64,000 nucleotides of DNA from an uncultured Roseburia sp. (GCA_945787015.1 CALZGM010000004.1:1-64000); one strand, 5' to 3'; counted from the first letter of the stretch, positions 36,364 through 46,582 are shown. The notes: generated by a model not told the origin, from the letters alone. Numbers and translations: made by a program.

Positions 36364-38316
36364 ATGCCTCAAATACAATTATTAGATCAACAGACAATAG
36401 ACAAAATCGCAGCCGGTGAAGTGGTAGAGCGTCCTTCCTCTGTGGTAAAAGAATTAGTTGAAAATGCCATTGATGCGAAGGCAACAGCTATTACGGTAGA
36501 AATAAAGGAGGGCGGAATCTCCTTTATCCGTATTACAGATAATGGGTGTGGAATTGAAAAAGAGCAGATTCCACTTGCATTTTTACGGCATTCTACCAGT
36601 AAAATAAAGCATGTTGAGGATTTACTTAACATTTCTTCTCTCGGATTCCGTGGTGAGGCATTATCCAGTATTGCAGCTGTTGCGCAGGTAGAACTGATTA
36701 CCAAAACATATGGAGATTTAACCGGAATCAGATATGTCATAGAAGGTTCTAAGGAGATTACTAATGAGGAAGTTGGTGCTCCGGAAGGAACGACTTTTTT
36801 AGTAAAAAATCTGTTCTATAATACACCTGTACGAAGAAAGTTTTTAAAAACGGCGCAGACTGAAGGCGGCTATATCGCTGACTTGATGGAGCGTATGGCA
36901 TTGTCCCATCCGGAGGTGTCATTTAAATTTATTAATAGCGGACAGACGAAATTGCATACTTCCGGCAACGGAAATAAAAAAGATTTGGTTTATCATGTCT
37001 ATGGCAGAGACATTACTTCTTCTCTGATCCAGATTGACCAGAAAACAGAACTTTTCGAAGTGACAGGTTTTATCGGAAAACCAAATGTATCCAGAGGTAA
37101 CCGTAATTATGAAAATTACTTTATCAACGGGCGCTATATAAAGAGCGCATTACTATCAAAGGCTATTGAAGAGGGATATAAGGGTTTTATGATGCAGCAT
37201 CAATATCCATTTTGTGTCCTATATATTCAGATCAATAGTGAACTGATTGATGTGAATGTACATCCAACCAAAATGGAACTTCGTTTTACACAGAATGAAA
37301 CGATTTATAAATCCTTATACGAAATCATTAAAAACGCATTAAGTCACCGTGAATTTATTCCACAGGTACCTGTTTCCGATGAGAAAAAGCAATGCGAGGT
37401 ACGTCCTGAAGTAAAAACTGCACCGGAACCATTTGAAGTACGAAGATTGAATGATGTGAGAAAAGCGGTTTCTGTGGATAGCCCTTATGAGCGAAAATAT
37501 CCGGAACGTATACACGAAAATACGAATTATCAAAGTGCACCTGTTCAAAATTCAAGTGTTTCCGCAAATCGGGTTTTCGAAAGGCTTGCAAAGGATAAAA
37601 ATGAATCTTTTAAACCAAAACAGACAGTCATAGCTGCAACAAAAGAAATCGTATCAAATGAATGTGTACCTGGTGAAGCACAAAAGCCGGTATATGAACA
37701 GCAACAGCTGGATACGGACTTTTTGACAGAAGATGCCAGAAAGCAACATAAAATCATAGGTCAATTATTTGATACCTACTGGCTGGTAGAGTATGAAGAA
37801 AAATTATTTATTATTGACCAGCATGCAGCACATGAAAAAGTACTTTATGAAAAAACCATGGAGAAATTGAAAGAAAAAAGCTTTACATCTCAGACAGTCA
37901 GTCCTCCAATCATTCTTACTCTGAATCATGAAGAAACAGAGATGTTAGAGAAGTATAAAAAGGAATTGACCTCTTTCGGTTATGAAATAGAGCCTTTTGG
38001 TGGAAAAGAATATGCAATAACTGCAATTCCGGCTGATTTTTCTGATGTGGATATGAAATCTATGTTTATTGATATGTTGGATGATTTCACAAATATAGGT
38101 GGTGCACAGGCTCCTGTCATGATTATGGAAAAAGTAGCATCCATGTCTTGCAAGGCTGCAGTTAAGGGACACAGCCGAATCTCTACGCAGGAAGCTTCGC
38201 ACTTGATTGATACACTTTTGACATTGGAGAATCCATATCAGTGTCCGCATGGAAGACCAACGATTATTGCAATGTCAAAATTTGAGATAGAAAAGAAATT
38301 TAAAAGGATTGTATGA
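36364..38316 (+). CDS. mutL: DNA mismatch repair endonuclease MutL
   Basis: 650-aa GHKL ATPase. N-terminal motifs: KIAAGEVVERPSSVVKELVENAIDA, TDNGCGI, STSKI and LGFRGEALSSIAAV. The C-terminal dimerisation domain contains DQHAAHEKVLYEK, the DQHAAHE-type nicking-endonuclease motif expected in organisms lacking MutH, plus the later SCKAAVKGHSRIS and CPHGRPT metal-site segments. A variable linker lies at about 345-455. It forms mutS-mutL-miaA, a common clostridial order. Confidence 0.96.
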   Translation: MPQIQLLDQQTIDKIAAGEVVERPSSVVKELVENAIDAKATAITVEIKEGGISFIRITDNGCGIEKEQIPLAFLRHSTSKIKHVEDLLNISSLGFRGEALSSIAAVAQVELITKTYGDLTGIRYVIEGSKEITNEEVGAPEGTTFLVKNLFYNTPVRRKFLKTAQTEGGYIADLMERMALSHPEVSFKFINSGQTKLHTSGNGNKKDLVYHVYGRDITSSLIQIDQKTELFEVTGFIGKPNVSRGNRNYENYFINGRYIKSALLSKAIEEGYKGFMMQHQYPFCVLYIQINSELIDVNVHPTKMELRFTQNETIYKSLYEIIKNALSHREFIPQVPVSDEKKQCEVRPEVKTAPEPFEVRRLNDVRKAVSVDSPYERKYPERIHENTNYQSAPVQNSSVSANRVFERLAKDKNESFKPKQTVIAATKEIVSNECVPGEAQKPVYEQQQLDTDFLTEDARKQHKIIGQLFDTYWLVEYEEKLFIIDQHAAHEKVLYEKTMEKLKEKSFTSQTVSPPIILTLNHEETEMLEKYKKELTSFGYEIEPFGGKEYAITAIPADFSDVDMKSMFIDMLDDFTNIGGAQAPVMIMEKVASMSCKAAVKGHSRISTQEASHLIDTLLTLENPYQCPHGRPTIIAMSKFEIEKKFKRIV

Positions 38317-38327
38317 GAGGAACAGGT

Positions 38328-39281
38328 ATGGGAAAAAAGCCATTTGTGGTGCTGACCGGTCCAACGGCTGTCGGAAAAACGGCATTATCTATTCATCTTG
38401 CAAAATCGATTAATGGAGCAATTATTTCCGCAGATTCAATGCAGGTTTATAAACATATGGATATTGGTTCTGCAAAGATTATGCAGCAAGAAATGGAAGG
38501 AATCAAGCATTATCTTGTGGATGAGTTTGAACCGGATGAAGAGTTTCATGTGGCACGTTTCGTGGAGCGAGCAAAGGAATGCCTGGATGAAATCTATAAT
38601 GAGGGAAAGATTCCGATTATCGTTGGAGGAACTGGTTTTTATATTCAGGCGCTGCTGTATGACGTGAATTTTTCGGAACAAAATGCAAATACAAAATACC
38701 GCATAGAATTAGAACAGTTAGCAAAAGAAAAGGGGGCAGAATACCTTCATAATATGTTAAAAGCGGTGGATGAACCTTCGGCAGAAGCGATTCATGCAAA
38801 TAATGTAAAACGTGTCATTCGTGCTCTTGAATTTTATCATTTAACAGGTACAAAAATATCAGAACACAATGAGATAGAAAAGCAAAAGAATTCGCCATAT
38901 AACTTTGCCTATTTTGTACTTACAGATAATAGAAAGCATTTGTATGAGAGAATAGAAATGCGTGTTGACATTATGATGAATCAGGGACTGGTAGAGGAAG
39001 TACAGAAACTGAAAAATATGGGATATCATAGAGAAATGGTATCTATGCAGGGATTAGGTTATAAAGAAATTCTGGATTATCTGGATGGTAAAACGACTCT
39101 GGAGGAAGCTGTTTCTATTATAAAAAAGGAAACCAGACATTTTGCAAAACGTCAGTTGACCTGGTTTCGAAGAGAACGGGACGTCATCTGGTTTGATAAG
39201 GAAAAATATGCATATAGCGAAGAGCACATTTTACATGATATGCTACAGATATTGAAAGAGAAAGGAATATACAATGAGTGA
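38328..39281 (+). CDS. miaA: tRNA dimethylallyltransferase MiaA
   Basis: 317-aa enzyme that prenylates A37 of tRNAs reading UNN codons. P-loop TGPTAVGKTALSIHLA, the substrate motif SADSMQVYKHMDIGSAK and the MVSMQGLGYKEI segment are intact. Two starts are possible: ATG 38313, overlapping the mutL stop, and ATG 38328 with GAGG seven bases upstream; the second gives the usual short N-terminus and is used here. Its end overlaps the next gene by eight bases. Confidence 0.95.
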   Translation: MGKKPFVVLTGPTAVGKTALSIHLAKSINGAIISADSMQVYKHMDIGSAKIMQQEMEGIKHYLVDEFEPDEEFHVARFVERAKECLDEIYNEGKIPIIVGGTGFYIQALLYDVNFSEQNANTKYRIELEQLAKEKGAEYLHNMLKAVDEPSAEAIHANNVKRVIRALEFYHLTGTKISEHNEIEKQKNSPYNFAYFVLTDNRKHLYERIEMRVDIMMNQGLVEEVQKLKNMGYHREMVSMQGLGYKEILDYLDGKTTLEEAVSIIKKETRHFAKRQLTWFRRERDVIWFDKEKYAYSEEHILHDMLQILKEKGIYNE

Positions 39282-40572
39282 TTTATTATTAGAACAATAT
39301 AAGCACCTTGGAATTTCAGAGGAAGTTTATCGTTTCGGAGCAAAAATCGAAGAGAACTTAAAGGAACGGTTTAAAGAAATTGATGAGCGTGCAGAATACA
39401 ATCAGATGAAAGTGCTTCGTGCCATGCAGGAAAACCATGTAAGTGCAGAGTGTTTTAATATTTCATCCGGTTATGGCTATAATGATTTAGGAAGAGATAC
39501 CTTAGAAAAAGTTTATGCTTCCTGCTTCAAAGGGGAAGATGCACTTGTCAGACCTCAGATTACCTGTGGAACGCATGCATTGGCATTGGCTTTGATGTCG
39601 AACTTAAGGCCGGGCGATGAACTGCTGTCTCCGGTTGGAAAACCATATGATACTTTGGAAGAAGTAATAGGAATACGACAGTCAAAAGGTTCTTTGACTG
39701 AGTATGGGATTACTTATAGACAGGTTGATCTGCTACCGGATGGAGGATTTGACTACGAAGGAATTAAAGAAGCGATTAACGAACGGACAAAATTAGTAAC
39801 AATCCAAAGGTCTAAAGGATATGCGACGCGTCCGACACTTTCTGTAGACCGTATTGGCGAGTTGATTACATTTATGAAAAAGATAAAGCCGGATATCATA
39901 TGTATGGTTGATAACTGCTATGGGGAATTTGTGGAAGAAAAGGAACCATTAGAAGTAGGAGCGGATATGATTGTGGGTTCTTTAATCAAAAATCCCGGTG
40001 GAGGTCTTGCGCCAATCGGTGGCTATATTGTTGGCAAGAAAGAATGCGTAGAGAATGCTGCTTATCGTTTGACTTCACCCGGACTTGGGAAAGAAGTCGG
40101 TGCTTCTTTAGGGGTTATCCAATCCTTCTACCAAGGACTATTTTTAAGCCCAACTGTCGTAAGTGGTGCGCTTAAAGGGGCAATCTTTGCCGCAAATATA
40201 TTTGAAACATTAGGATTTGATGTTGTACCAAATAAAACAGAAAGCAGACATGATATTATTCAGGCAGTTACATTCCATAATCCGGAAGCGATGATAGCTT
40301 TTTGTGAAGGAATTCAGGCAGCGGCACCGGTTGACAGCTACGTTACACCGGAACCATGGGCAATGCCGGGATATGATAGCGAAGTAATCATGGCGGCGGG
40401 TGCTTTTGTACAGGGGTCTTCTATTGAACTTAGTGCGGATGGTCCGATTAAGCCGCCGTATTCCGTATATTTCCAGGGTGGACTCACCTGGTATCATGCA
40501 AAAGTTGGAATTCTTATGGCTTTACAAAAACTTAAGGAACGAAATCTTGTTAATGCGGACTTGTTATGCTAA
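39274..40572 (+). CDS. ynbB: PLP enzyme, methionine gamma-lyase / aluminium-resistance (YnbB) family
   Basis: 432-aa fold-type I PLP enzyme of the COG4100 group, distantly related to cystathionine lyases. The PLP lysine is in GSLIKNPGGGLAPIGGYIVG. B. subtilis ynbB also lies near miaA-hfq; hfq is not seen here. The label 'aluminium resistance' comes from one early observation and may mislead; sulfur amino-acid lyase activity is the more likely biochemistry. It starts inside the end of miaA and closes this operon. Confidence 0.85.
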   Translation: MSDLLLEQYKHLGISEEVYRFGAKIEENLKERFKEIDERAEYNQMKVLRAMQENHVSAECFNISSGYGYNDLGRDTLEKVYASCFKGEDALVRPQITCGTHALALALMSNLRPGDELLSPVGKPYDTLEEVIGIRQSKGSLTEYGITYRQVDLLPDGGFDYEGIKEAINERTKLVTIQRSKGYATRPTLSVDRIGELITFMKKIKPDIICMVDNCYGEFVEEKEPLEVGADMIVGSLIKNPGGGLAPIGGYIVGKKECVENAAYRLTSPGLGKEVGASLGVIQSFYQGLFLSPTVVSGALKGAIFAANIFETLGFDVVPNKTESRHDIIQAVTFHNPEAMIAFCEGIQAAAPVDSYVTPEPWAMPGYDSEVIMAAGAFVQGSSIELSADGPIKPPYSVYFQGGLTWYHAKVGILMALQKLKERNLVNADLLC

Positions 40573-40575
40573 AAT
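40548..40575 (+). promoter_or_regulatory. Candidate promoter of radC-mre-min block
   Basis: TTGTTA (40548-40553), a 16-nt spacer and TAAAAT (40570-40575) with extended -10 TGC. It overlaps the 3' end of the PLP gene and lies 61 bases upstream of radC. Confidence 0.5.
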
Positions 40576-40636
40576 AAATATGATATGTATGATGGTTGGT
40601 TAACATAATTCTTTCAGGGAGAGTAGAAGGAGATTT

Positions 40637-41326
40637 ATGAAGAACCGGCTGACAATCAAAGATTTACCAGATTCAGAAAAACCATATGAAAAGTTTTTAA
40701 AATATGGTTCACAAAGTTTAAGTGATGCAGAACTATTGGCTGTTATTATTAAGTCAGGTACGAATGGACTGAAATCCGTAGAAGTTGCGCAAAATTTTTT
40801 AAACCAAAAAAATCGCAACCTTATGAACCTTTATGATGTCTCTTATGAGGAGATGCTTAAAATGAAAGGGATAGGAAAGGTTAAGGCAATTCAGTTAAAA
40901 TGTATTGCAGAATTGTCAAATCGGATTACATCTACGAAATATGTTCGGCTTGTTTCTTTATGTGATGCCAAGTCCATAGCGGCATATTATATGGAGAAGC
41001 TTCGTCATGAAAGTCAGGAACATTTAGTTTTGTGTATGTTTGACAGTAAATGTAAGCTGATAGCGGATTCGGTTATTTCAAAAGGAAGTGTAAACAGTTC
41101 CATTGTCCCTCCAAGAGAGATTTTCATGGAGGCATTAAAAAAGCAGGCGGTGCATATTGTGTTATTACACAATCATCCAAGCGGTAATTGTGCTCCATCT
41201 AAGGAAGACGATGAGGTGACTGGAAGAATTGCTGAATGCGGACAAATGATAGGAATTCCATTATCTGATCACATTATTATTGGTGACCATAACTATTACA
41301 GTTACAGGGAATCTGGATTACTCTAG
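40637..41326 (+). CDS. radC: RadC family protein (JAB/MPN domain)
   Basis: 229 aa. An N-terminal helix-hairpin-helix region (MKGIGKVKAIQLKCIAEL, about 75-93) is followed by the C-terminal JAB/MPN metalloprotease-like domain with HNHPSGN and the conserved SKGSVNSSIVPPREIF. A DNA-repair function is doubtful despite the name. Placement directly before mreB is a conserved Firmicutes arrangement. AGAAGGAG precedes the ATG. Confidence 0.93.
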   Translation: MKNRLTIKDLPDSEKPYEKFLKYGSQSLSDAELLAVIIKSGTNGLKSVEVAQNFLNQKNRNLMNLYDVSYEEMLKMKGIGKVKAIQLKCIAELSNRITSTKYVRLVSLCDAKSIAAYYMEKLRHESQEHLVLCMFDSKCKLIADSVISKGSVNSSIVPPREIFMEALKKQAVHIVLLHNHPSGNCAPSKEDDEVTGRIAECGQMIGIPLSDHIIIGDHNYYSYRESGLL

Positions 41327-41344
41327 AAAAATGGGGAGAGAAAA

Positions 41345-42361
41345 ATGAATAGTAACGTTTACGGGATCGACCTTGGCACATGTAATATGAAGATATACTG
41401 CAAAGCCACAAATAAAATACTAAATGAAAAAAATACCATCGCATTGGTGAATAAGAATCAAATTTATGCATATGGAGATGCTGCTTATGCAATGTATGAA
41501 AAAGCACCGGAATCTATCAATGTTATTTTCCCGGTATGCAGCGGTGTCATTGCTGACTTTGATATTTTACAAAATATGCTTCAGGCATTTTTAGAAAAAC
41601 ATATTAAAGGTAAATTTCGTGGAGCAGAATTTATTGTTGCAGTACCAACAGATATCACAGATGTAGAAAAAAGAGCTTTCTTTGATATGTTCTATAAGAG
41701 TAAATTAAAACCAAAAACTGTATTGTTATGTGAAAAACCTATCGCAGATGCGGTTGGACTTGGACTTGATGTAAATGAACCGACAGGTATCATGGTAGTA
41801 GACCTTGGTGCAGATACGACAGAGATATCTGTCATTTCACTCGGTGGATTGGTTTTAAGTGAACTGTTGCATTTTGGCGGAAATAAGATTGATGAATCAA
41901 TTATTACTTATGTAAAACGTAAATACAATCTTGTAATCGGGCAGAAGACTGCACAATCTTTAAAAGAAACTTTAGGTTCCGGAATTCCGGGAAATAAAGA
42001 AACAATGGTAATCGTCGGACGTGATATTGTAAGCGGCCTTCCGATTGAAATGGAAATTACCGGAGAAGTTATATATGAAGCCATTAAAGACAATTTAAAT
42101 ACAATTTGTAATGCAATTAAAATGATATTAGAAAAGACGCCACCGGAACTTGCGAAAGATATTATCCGCTCAGGTATCTATATCACAGGTGGCGGTTCCC
42201 AGATTCATGATTTAGATTCCCTTTTTAAAGAAATAACAGGTATTAAAATCAATACCTGCGAGGAACCGGAAGAATGTGTTGTACGTGGTCTGGTTAAAAT
42301 TGTATCTGACAATAAGTTTAAACATCTTGCATTTAGCATGAAAAATAAGATTTTAAAATAG
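41345..42361 (+). CDS. mreB: Rod-shape actin homologue MreB, divergent
   Basis: 338-aa actin-like ATPase that guides the elongation machinery. The overall MreB pattern is clear (RKYNLVIGQKTAQSLKETLGSG, GIYITGGGSQIHDLD), but ATP-site motifs deviate: phosphate-1 reads GIDLGTCNMKIY instead of GIDLGTANT-VY, and phosphate-2 reads VVDLGADTTEISVIS instead of VVDIGGGTTE-AVIS. Position before mreC and mreD supports orthology. A second, more typical MreB/Mbl elsewhere in the genome is possible. Confidence 0.9.
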   Translation: MNSNVYGIDLGTCNMKIYCKATNKILNEKNTIALVNKNQIYAYGDAAYAMYEKAPESINVIFPVCSGVIADFDILQNMLQAFLEKHIKGKFRGAEFIVAVPTDITDVEKRAFFDMFYKSKLKPKTVLLCEKPIADAVGLGLDVNEPTGIMVVDLGADTTEISVISLGGLVLSELLHFGGNKIDESIITYVKRKYNLVIGQKTAQSLKETLGSGIPGNKETMVIVGRDIVSGLPIEMEITGEVIYEAIKDNLNTICNAIKMILEKTPPELAKDIIRSGIYITGGGSQIHDLDSLFKEITGIKINTCEEPEECVVRGLVKIVSDNKFKHLAFSMKNKILK

Positions 42362-42371
42362 AGGCTAATCA

Positions 42372-43232
42372 ATGAAAAAACGTAAAACAAAATCTGCGAT
42401 TTCATCCAAATATCTGCTTCTGATTATGACAGGTGTCTGTGTTATTGCAATGCTGATTGGTTTTACCTTTAATATATCCGGCGGACCGCTTCATGCGGTA
42501 GCCGGTTATGTTTTTATACCAATGCAGAAGGGAATCAATCGAATTGGCGGTTTTATTTCTGATAAAGCAGACAGTTTAGAAAATCTTAGCATTGTTATGG
42601 CAGAAAATGAAGCGCTGAAAAAACAGGTGGATGAGCTAACTACGGAATTAAATACGATTAAATTAGAGCGTTATGAATTAGAAAATTTACGTGAATTGTA
42701 TGATTTGGATCAGAAATATCCTAGTTATGATAAAGTTGCAGCCAATGTGATTGGAAAAGGAAGTGGAAATTGGTTCCATTCATTTACAATTGACAAAGGT
42801 TCTAAAGACGGGGTAGAAACAGGAATGAACGTCATGGCTGGAAGTGGTTTAGTTGGAATCATTTCTGAGGTAGGACCCCATTATGCAGTCGTAAAATCTA
42901 TTATTAATGATACCAGTAAAGTAAGTGGTATGGTGGTAACAACCTCAGATAATCTGATTGTATATGGCAGCCTTCAAAAAATGAGCGAAAGCATGACGAT
43001 TGAATTCGGAAGTTTAAATGACCGTGACAATGAGGTTGAGGTGGGCGACCCGGTTGTTACTTCCTATGTATCCTATGATTATCAGCAGGGAATTCTAATT
43101 GGGTATATTAGTGAAATTTCTACCGACTCAAATAATTTAACCCGATCCGGTACTATAACACCGGCTGTAGATTTTGAGCATATCGAAGAGGTGTTAGTAA
43201 TACTCAACAAAAAACAAACAACAGGGGATTGA
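42372..43232 (+). CDS. mreC: Rod shape-determining protein MreC
   Basis: 286 aa. One N-terminal membrane segment (about 14-36, LLIMTGVCVIAMLIGFTFNI), a coiled coil (about 62-105) and two extracytoplasmic beta domains with the family motifs VIGKGSGNWFHSFTIDKGSKDGV and LVGIISEVGPHYAVVKSI. MreC organises PBP2 and RodA outside the membrane; those genes are encoded just downstream. Confidence 0.94.
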   Translation: MKKRKTKSAISSKYLLLIMTGVCVIAMLIGFTFNISGGPLHAVAGYVFIPMQKGINRIGGFISDKADSLENLSIVMAENEALKKQVDELTTELNTIKLERYELENLRELYDLDQKYPSYDKVAANVIGKGSGNWFHSFTIDKGSKDGVETGMNVMAGSGLVGIISEVGPHYAVVKSIINDTSKVSGMVVTTSDNLIVYGSLQKMSESMTIEFGSLNDRDNEVEVGDPVVTSYVSYDYQQGILIGYISEISTDSNNLTRSGTITPAVDFEHIEEVLVILNKKQTTGD

Positions 43233-43242
43233 GAACTCTGAT

Positions 43243-43761
43243 ATGAAAAGAAAAGTAATTGTTGCAATCATTATTCTAGTATGTCATTTACTGCAAAATG
43301 CAGTGTTCCCATCATTTGCTTTTGCATCTATCACACCAAACTTAATGATAGTTGTAGCTTCCGCATTTGGTTTTATGCGAGGACAAAAAGAAGGGTTATG
43401 GATAGGCTTTTTCTGTGGTCTGTGCGTTGATTTGTTCAGTGGTGGAATACTGGGATTTTATGCATTGCTATATATGTATATAGGATTTTTTAATGGTTAT
43501 TTCCATAAACTTTTTTATCCGGAAGATATTAAACTGCCTATGCTTCTAATTGCAGGAAGCGATTTACTGTATAATCTGGCAGTCTATTTCTTCATGTTTT
43601 TCTTCCGCGGTAAATTTCATATGTTGTTCTATTTGAAAAATATTATTTTACCTGAGCTTGTATATACAATGTTGGTTACGATTGTGTTATATGTGGTGAT
43701 TTTAAAAATTAATCAACGTTTGGAACTAGTTGAAAAAAGGAGTGCAAAGAAATTTGTTTGA
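43243..43761 (+). CDS. mreD: Rod shape-determining protein MreD
   Basis: 172-aa integral membrane protein with about five segments, small and hydrophobic like the family, recognised mainly by position between mreC and pbp2 and by FGFMRGQKEGLWIGFFCGLCVDLFSG near residues 45-70. The end overlaps the TTG start of pbp2. Confidence 0.9.
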   Translation: MKRKVIVAIIILVCHLLQNAVFPSFAFASITPNLMIVVASAFGFMRGQKEGLWIGFFCGLCVDLFSGGILGFYALLYMYIGFFNGYFHKLFYPEDIKLPMLLIAGSDLLYNLAVYFFMFFFRGKFHMLFYLKNIILPELVYTMLVTIVLYVVILKINQRLELVEKRSAKKFV

Positions 43762-46582
43762 AAATTTAAAAGAGTTTTTTCAAATTTTGAAAAAATCACG
43801 CCTTTGGGTGCTTATGTTTGTATTTATCATCCTATTTTCTATTCTTTTAAGCCGTATGTTTCAACTTCAGATTATCATGGGCGAAGAATATCAGAATGAT
43901 TACACTTATAGTATCGTTAAGGAACGTACATTAAATAGTACACGTGGAAATATCTATGATAGAAATGGCAAGCTTTTAGCATATAATGAGTTAGCATATA
44001 CTGTCACCATTGAGGACAATGGTTCTTATGATTCTACTTCAGAGAAAAATAAAAGCTTAAATGCAATGCTTGCAGAAATCATTACAGAAATCGAAAAAAA
44101 TGGTGACACCATTACGAATAATTTCAAAATAACCTATAATGAGGATGGAACTTATTCCTATAATGCAAGTGGTACGGCATTAAAGCGTTTCCTTGCCGAT
44201 GTTTATGGCCAAATATCGTACAAAAACCTAGGATATGATGATGACCTGGGATATGATTTAGCAAATGCTACTCCGGATCAGGTTATGGAATATCTGATGA
44301 CAAATAAGAACAAATTTGGAGTTAGCAAAGAGTATGACAAGGAACTTGCTTATAAAATTGTCGTAATTCGTTATGCCATGTCGGAAAAGGCTTATCAGAA
44401 ATATATTTCAACTACAATTGCTACTGAAATATCGGATGAATCTGTTGCATATATCAGTGAAAATATGTATCGTCTCCAAGGTGTTGAAATCATAGAAGAT
44501 ACCATTAGAAGGTACAATAATAGTGAATATTTTGCAGCAATAATCGGATATACAGGCAAAATTTCTGCAGAAGAGTATGAACAATTATCAGCAGAAGATG
44601 ATAGATATACTTTAAATGATGTAATTGGAAAAGCAGGAATTGAACAGGTAATGGATAAACAATTGCAAGGTTCTAAGGGTTATGAAAAGTTGTATGTAGA
44701 TTACCTTGGAAAGACAATTGAATTGATTGAGCGTGAAGAGGCGACAGCAGGAAATGATGTATATTTATCTATTGATGCTGATTTGACCATTGCTGCGTAT
44801 GATCTAATGGAACAGGAAATAGCAGGAATTGTCTATTCTAACATTGAAAACTATAAATCAGATATTCCAATTCCAATTACAGATGTATATTTTGCTTTAA
44901 TTAACAATAATGTGATTGATATTGAAAAATTTGATAATGAAGATGCAAATCCGAAAGAAAAAGAAGTATATAGCATTTTCTTAAATAGGCAAACCGAAGT
45001 ACTTTCTGCAATGAAGAGTGAATTACTGGGTTCATCAAAAGCTTTTGGTAAGATGAATGATGAAGAACAGGACTATATTACTTATATTATCAATTATCTA
45101 AAAAGTGAAAAGATTCTGGATACGGCAAGTATCGATAAAACCGATAATGTTTACAAAGAGTGGCAGGCAGGCAATAGCAGTATTCAGACCTATTTAAATC
45201 AGGCAATTTCAAAAGGCTGGATTGACATTACGCAGTTTGTAATTGATGATAAGTACTCAGATTCGACAGAAATTTACCAGGCTTTGTGCGAAGATATCCT
45301 TGCGGAAATTGAAAGCAGTAGAGAGTTTTCAAAAATAATTTATCATTATATGGTTGAGAAAGGCTCTATAACAGGCAAACAGCTTTGTTTGATTTTATTT
45401 GAACAGGGAGTGCTTCCATATGATGATGAAGAAATTTCAAAGTTGGAGAGTGGTGCAGTAACGGCACTTTTCTTTATAAAAGAAAAAATTAAAGATTTAT
45501 CCATTACTCCGGCACAGTTAGCATTAGATCCGTGCACCGGTTCCTGTGTGCTGACAGATGTAGGTACTGGAGAAGTATTGGCAGTTGTAAGCTATCCGGG
45601 TTATGATAATAATCGACTAGCAAATACAATTGATTCCGCTTATTATGCTTCTTTACAAAGCGATTTAACCAATCCGTTTTATAATAAAGCTACACAGGAG
45701 CGTACAGCACCCGGTTCCACTTTTAAACCTGTTGTTGCAACCGCTGGACTTGTAGAAGGTGTGATAACAGTTAACACAGAAATTTACGATGCAGGTCCTT
45801 ATGAGAATGTAAGTAACCATCCGAAATGTTGGAAATATCCTTCCAGCCATGGAAGTATTAATGTTTCAGAAGCGATTAGAGATTCCTGTAACTATTTTTT
45901 CTATGAAGTTGGTTATCGCTTAAGTACAAATAATTATCTTACAAAATACAGTGATAGTGCAGGTATTGAAAAAATCAAAGAATATGCCTCAATGTTTGGC
46001 TTTGATGAAACTACCGGAATTGAAATTGTAGAAAACAGTCCGCAGATTGCTGATGAATATCCGGTTATGGCAGCGATTGGCCAAAGTAATCATAACTTTA
46101 CAACCGTTCAGCTTGCCAGATATGTAACTGCTATTGCAAATAGTGGTACAGTATATAATTATACAATTTTGAAAAAAGTATGCGATACGGATGGAAAAAT
46201 TTTAGAATTTTATGAACCAACAATTCGAAATACGATTGATGTATTGGGTACATCAGAATGGAATGCCATTCAATCCGGAATGAGGATGGTGGCACAAAAC
46301 TCTTCTCAGTTTAGGGACTTTGAAATTGCGGTTGCAGGAAAAACCGGTACAGCACAGCAGGATTTAAAACGTGCGAACCATGCGTTGTTTATTGGTTATG
46401 CACCTTATGAAAACCCTGAGATTTCTATAGCAGTAAGAATACCGTTTGGCTATACATCAGCAAATGCAGCGCATTATGCACGTAATATCTTATCTTACTA
46501 CTTTGAAGTAGAAGAGAAAGATGCCTTGTTAGATGGCCAGGCTGTAACAATTGATAGTTCAAGCAATGCTGTAAATGATTAA
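43754..46582 (+). CDS. mrdA: Penicillin-binding protein 2 (class B transpeptidase) with large insertion
   Basis: 942-aa elongation-specific peptidoglycan transpeptidase, much longer than E. coli PBP2 (about 630). Membrane anchor at about 15-37, then the pedestal/dimerisation domain. Active-site motifs: SxxK at 655-658 (GSTFKP), SxN at 711-713 (SCN) and KTG at 863-865. A mostly helical, acidic insertion of roughly 200 residues (about 355-585) separates the pedestal (YLSIDADLTIAAYDLMEQ) from the transpeptidase domain (LDPCTGSCVLTDVGTGEVLA). Start: the frame opens at TTG 43730, but AAGGAG at 43737-43742 favours TTG 43754. It lies in mreBCD-pbp2-minDE-rodA. Confidence 0.92.
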   Translation: MFENLKEFFQILKKSRLWVLMFVFIILFSILLSRMFQLQIIMGEEYQNDYTYSIVKERTLNSTRGNIYDRNGKLLAYNELAYTVTIEDNGSYDSTSEKNKSLNAMLAEIITEIEKNGDTITNNFKITYNEDGTYSYNASGTALKRFLADVYGQISYKNLGYDDDLGYDLANATPDQVMEYLMTNKNKFGVSKEYDKELAYKIVVIRYAMSEKAYQKYISTTIATEISDESVAYISENMYRLQGVEIIEDTIRRYNNSEYFAAIIGYTGKISAEEYEQLSAEDDRYTLNDVIGKAGIEQVMDKQLQGSKGYEKLYVDYLGKTIELIEREEATAGNDVYLSIDADLTIAAYDLMEQEIAGIVYSNIENYKSDIPIPITDVYFALINNNVIDIEKFDNEDANPKEKEVYSIFLNRQTEVLSAMKSELLGSSKAFGKMNDEEQDYITYIINYLKSEKILDTASIDKTDNVYKEWQAGNSSIQTYLNQAISKGWIDITQFVIDDKYSDSTEIYQALCEDILAEIESSREFSKIIYHYMVEKGSITGKQLCLILFEQGVLPYDDEEISKLESGAVTALFFIKEKIKDLSITPAQLALDPCTGSCVLTDVGTGEVLAVVSYPGYDNNRLANTIDSAYYASLQSDLTNPFYNKATQERTAPGSTFKPVVATAGLVEGVITVNTEIYDAGPYENVSNHPKCWKYPSSHGSINVSEAIRDSCNYFFYEVGYRLSTNNYLTKYSDSAGIEKIKEYASMFGFDETTGIEIVENSPQIADEYPVMAAIGQSNHNFTTVQLARYVTAIANSGTVYNYTILKKVCDTDGKILEFYEPTIRNTIDVLGTSEWNAIQSGMRMVAQNSSQFRDFEIAVAGKTGTAQQDLKRANHALFIGYAPYENPEISIAVRIPFGYTSANAAHYARNILSYYFEVEEKDALLDGQAVTIDSSSNAVND

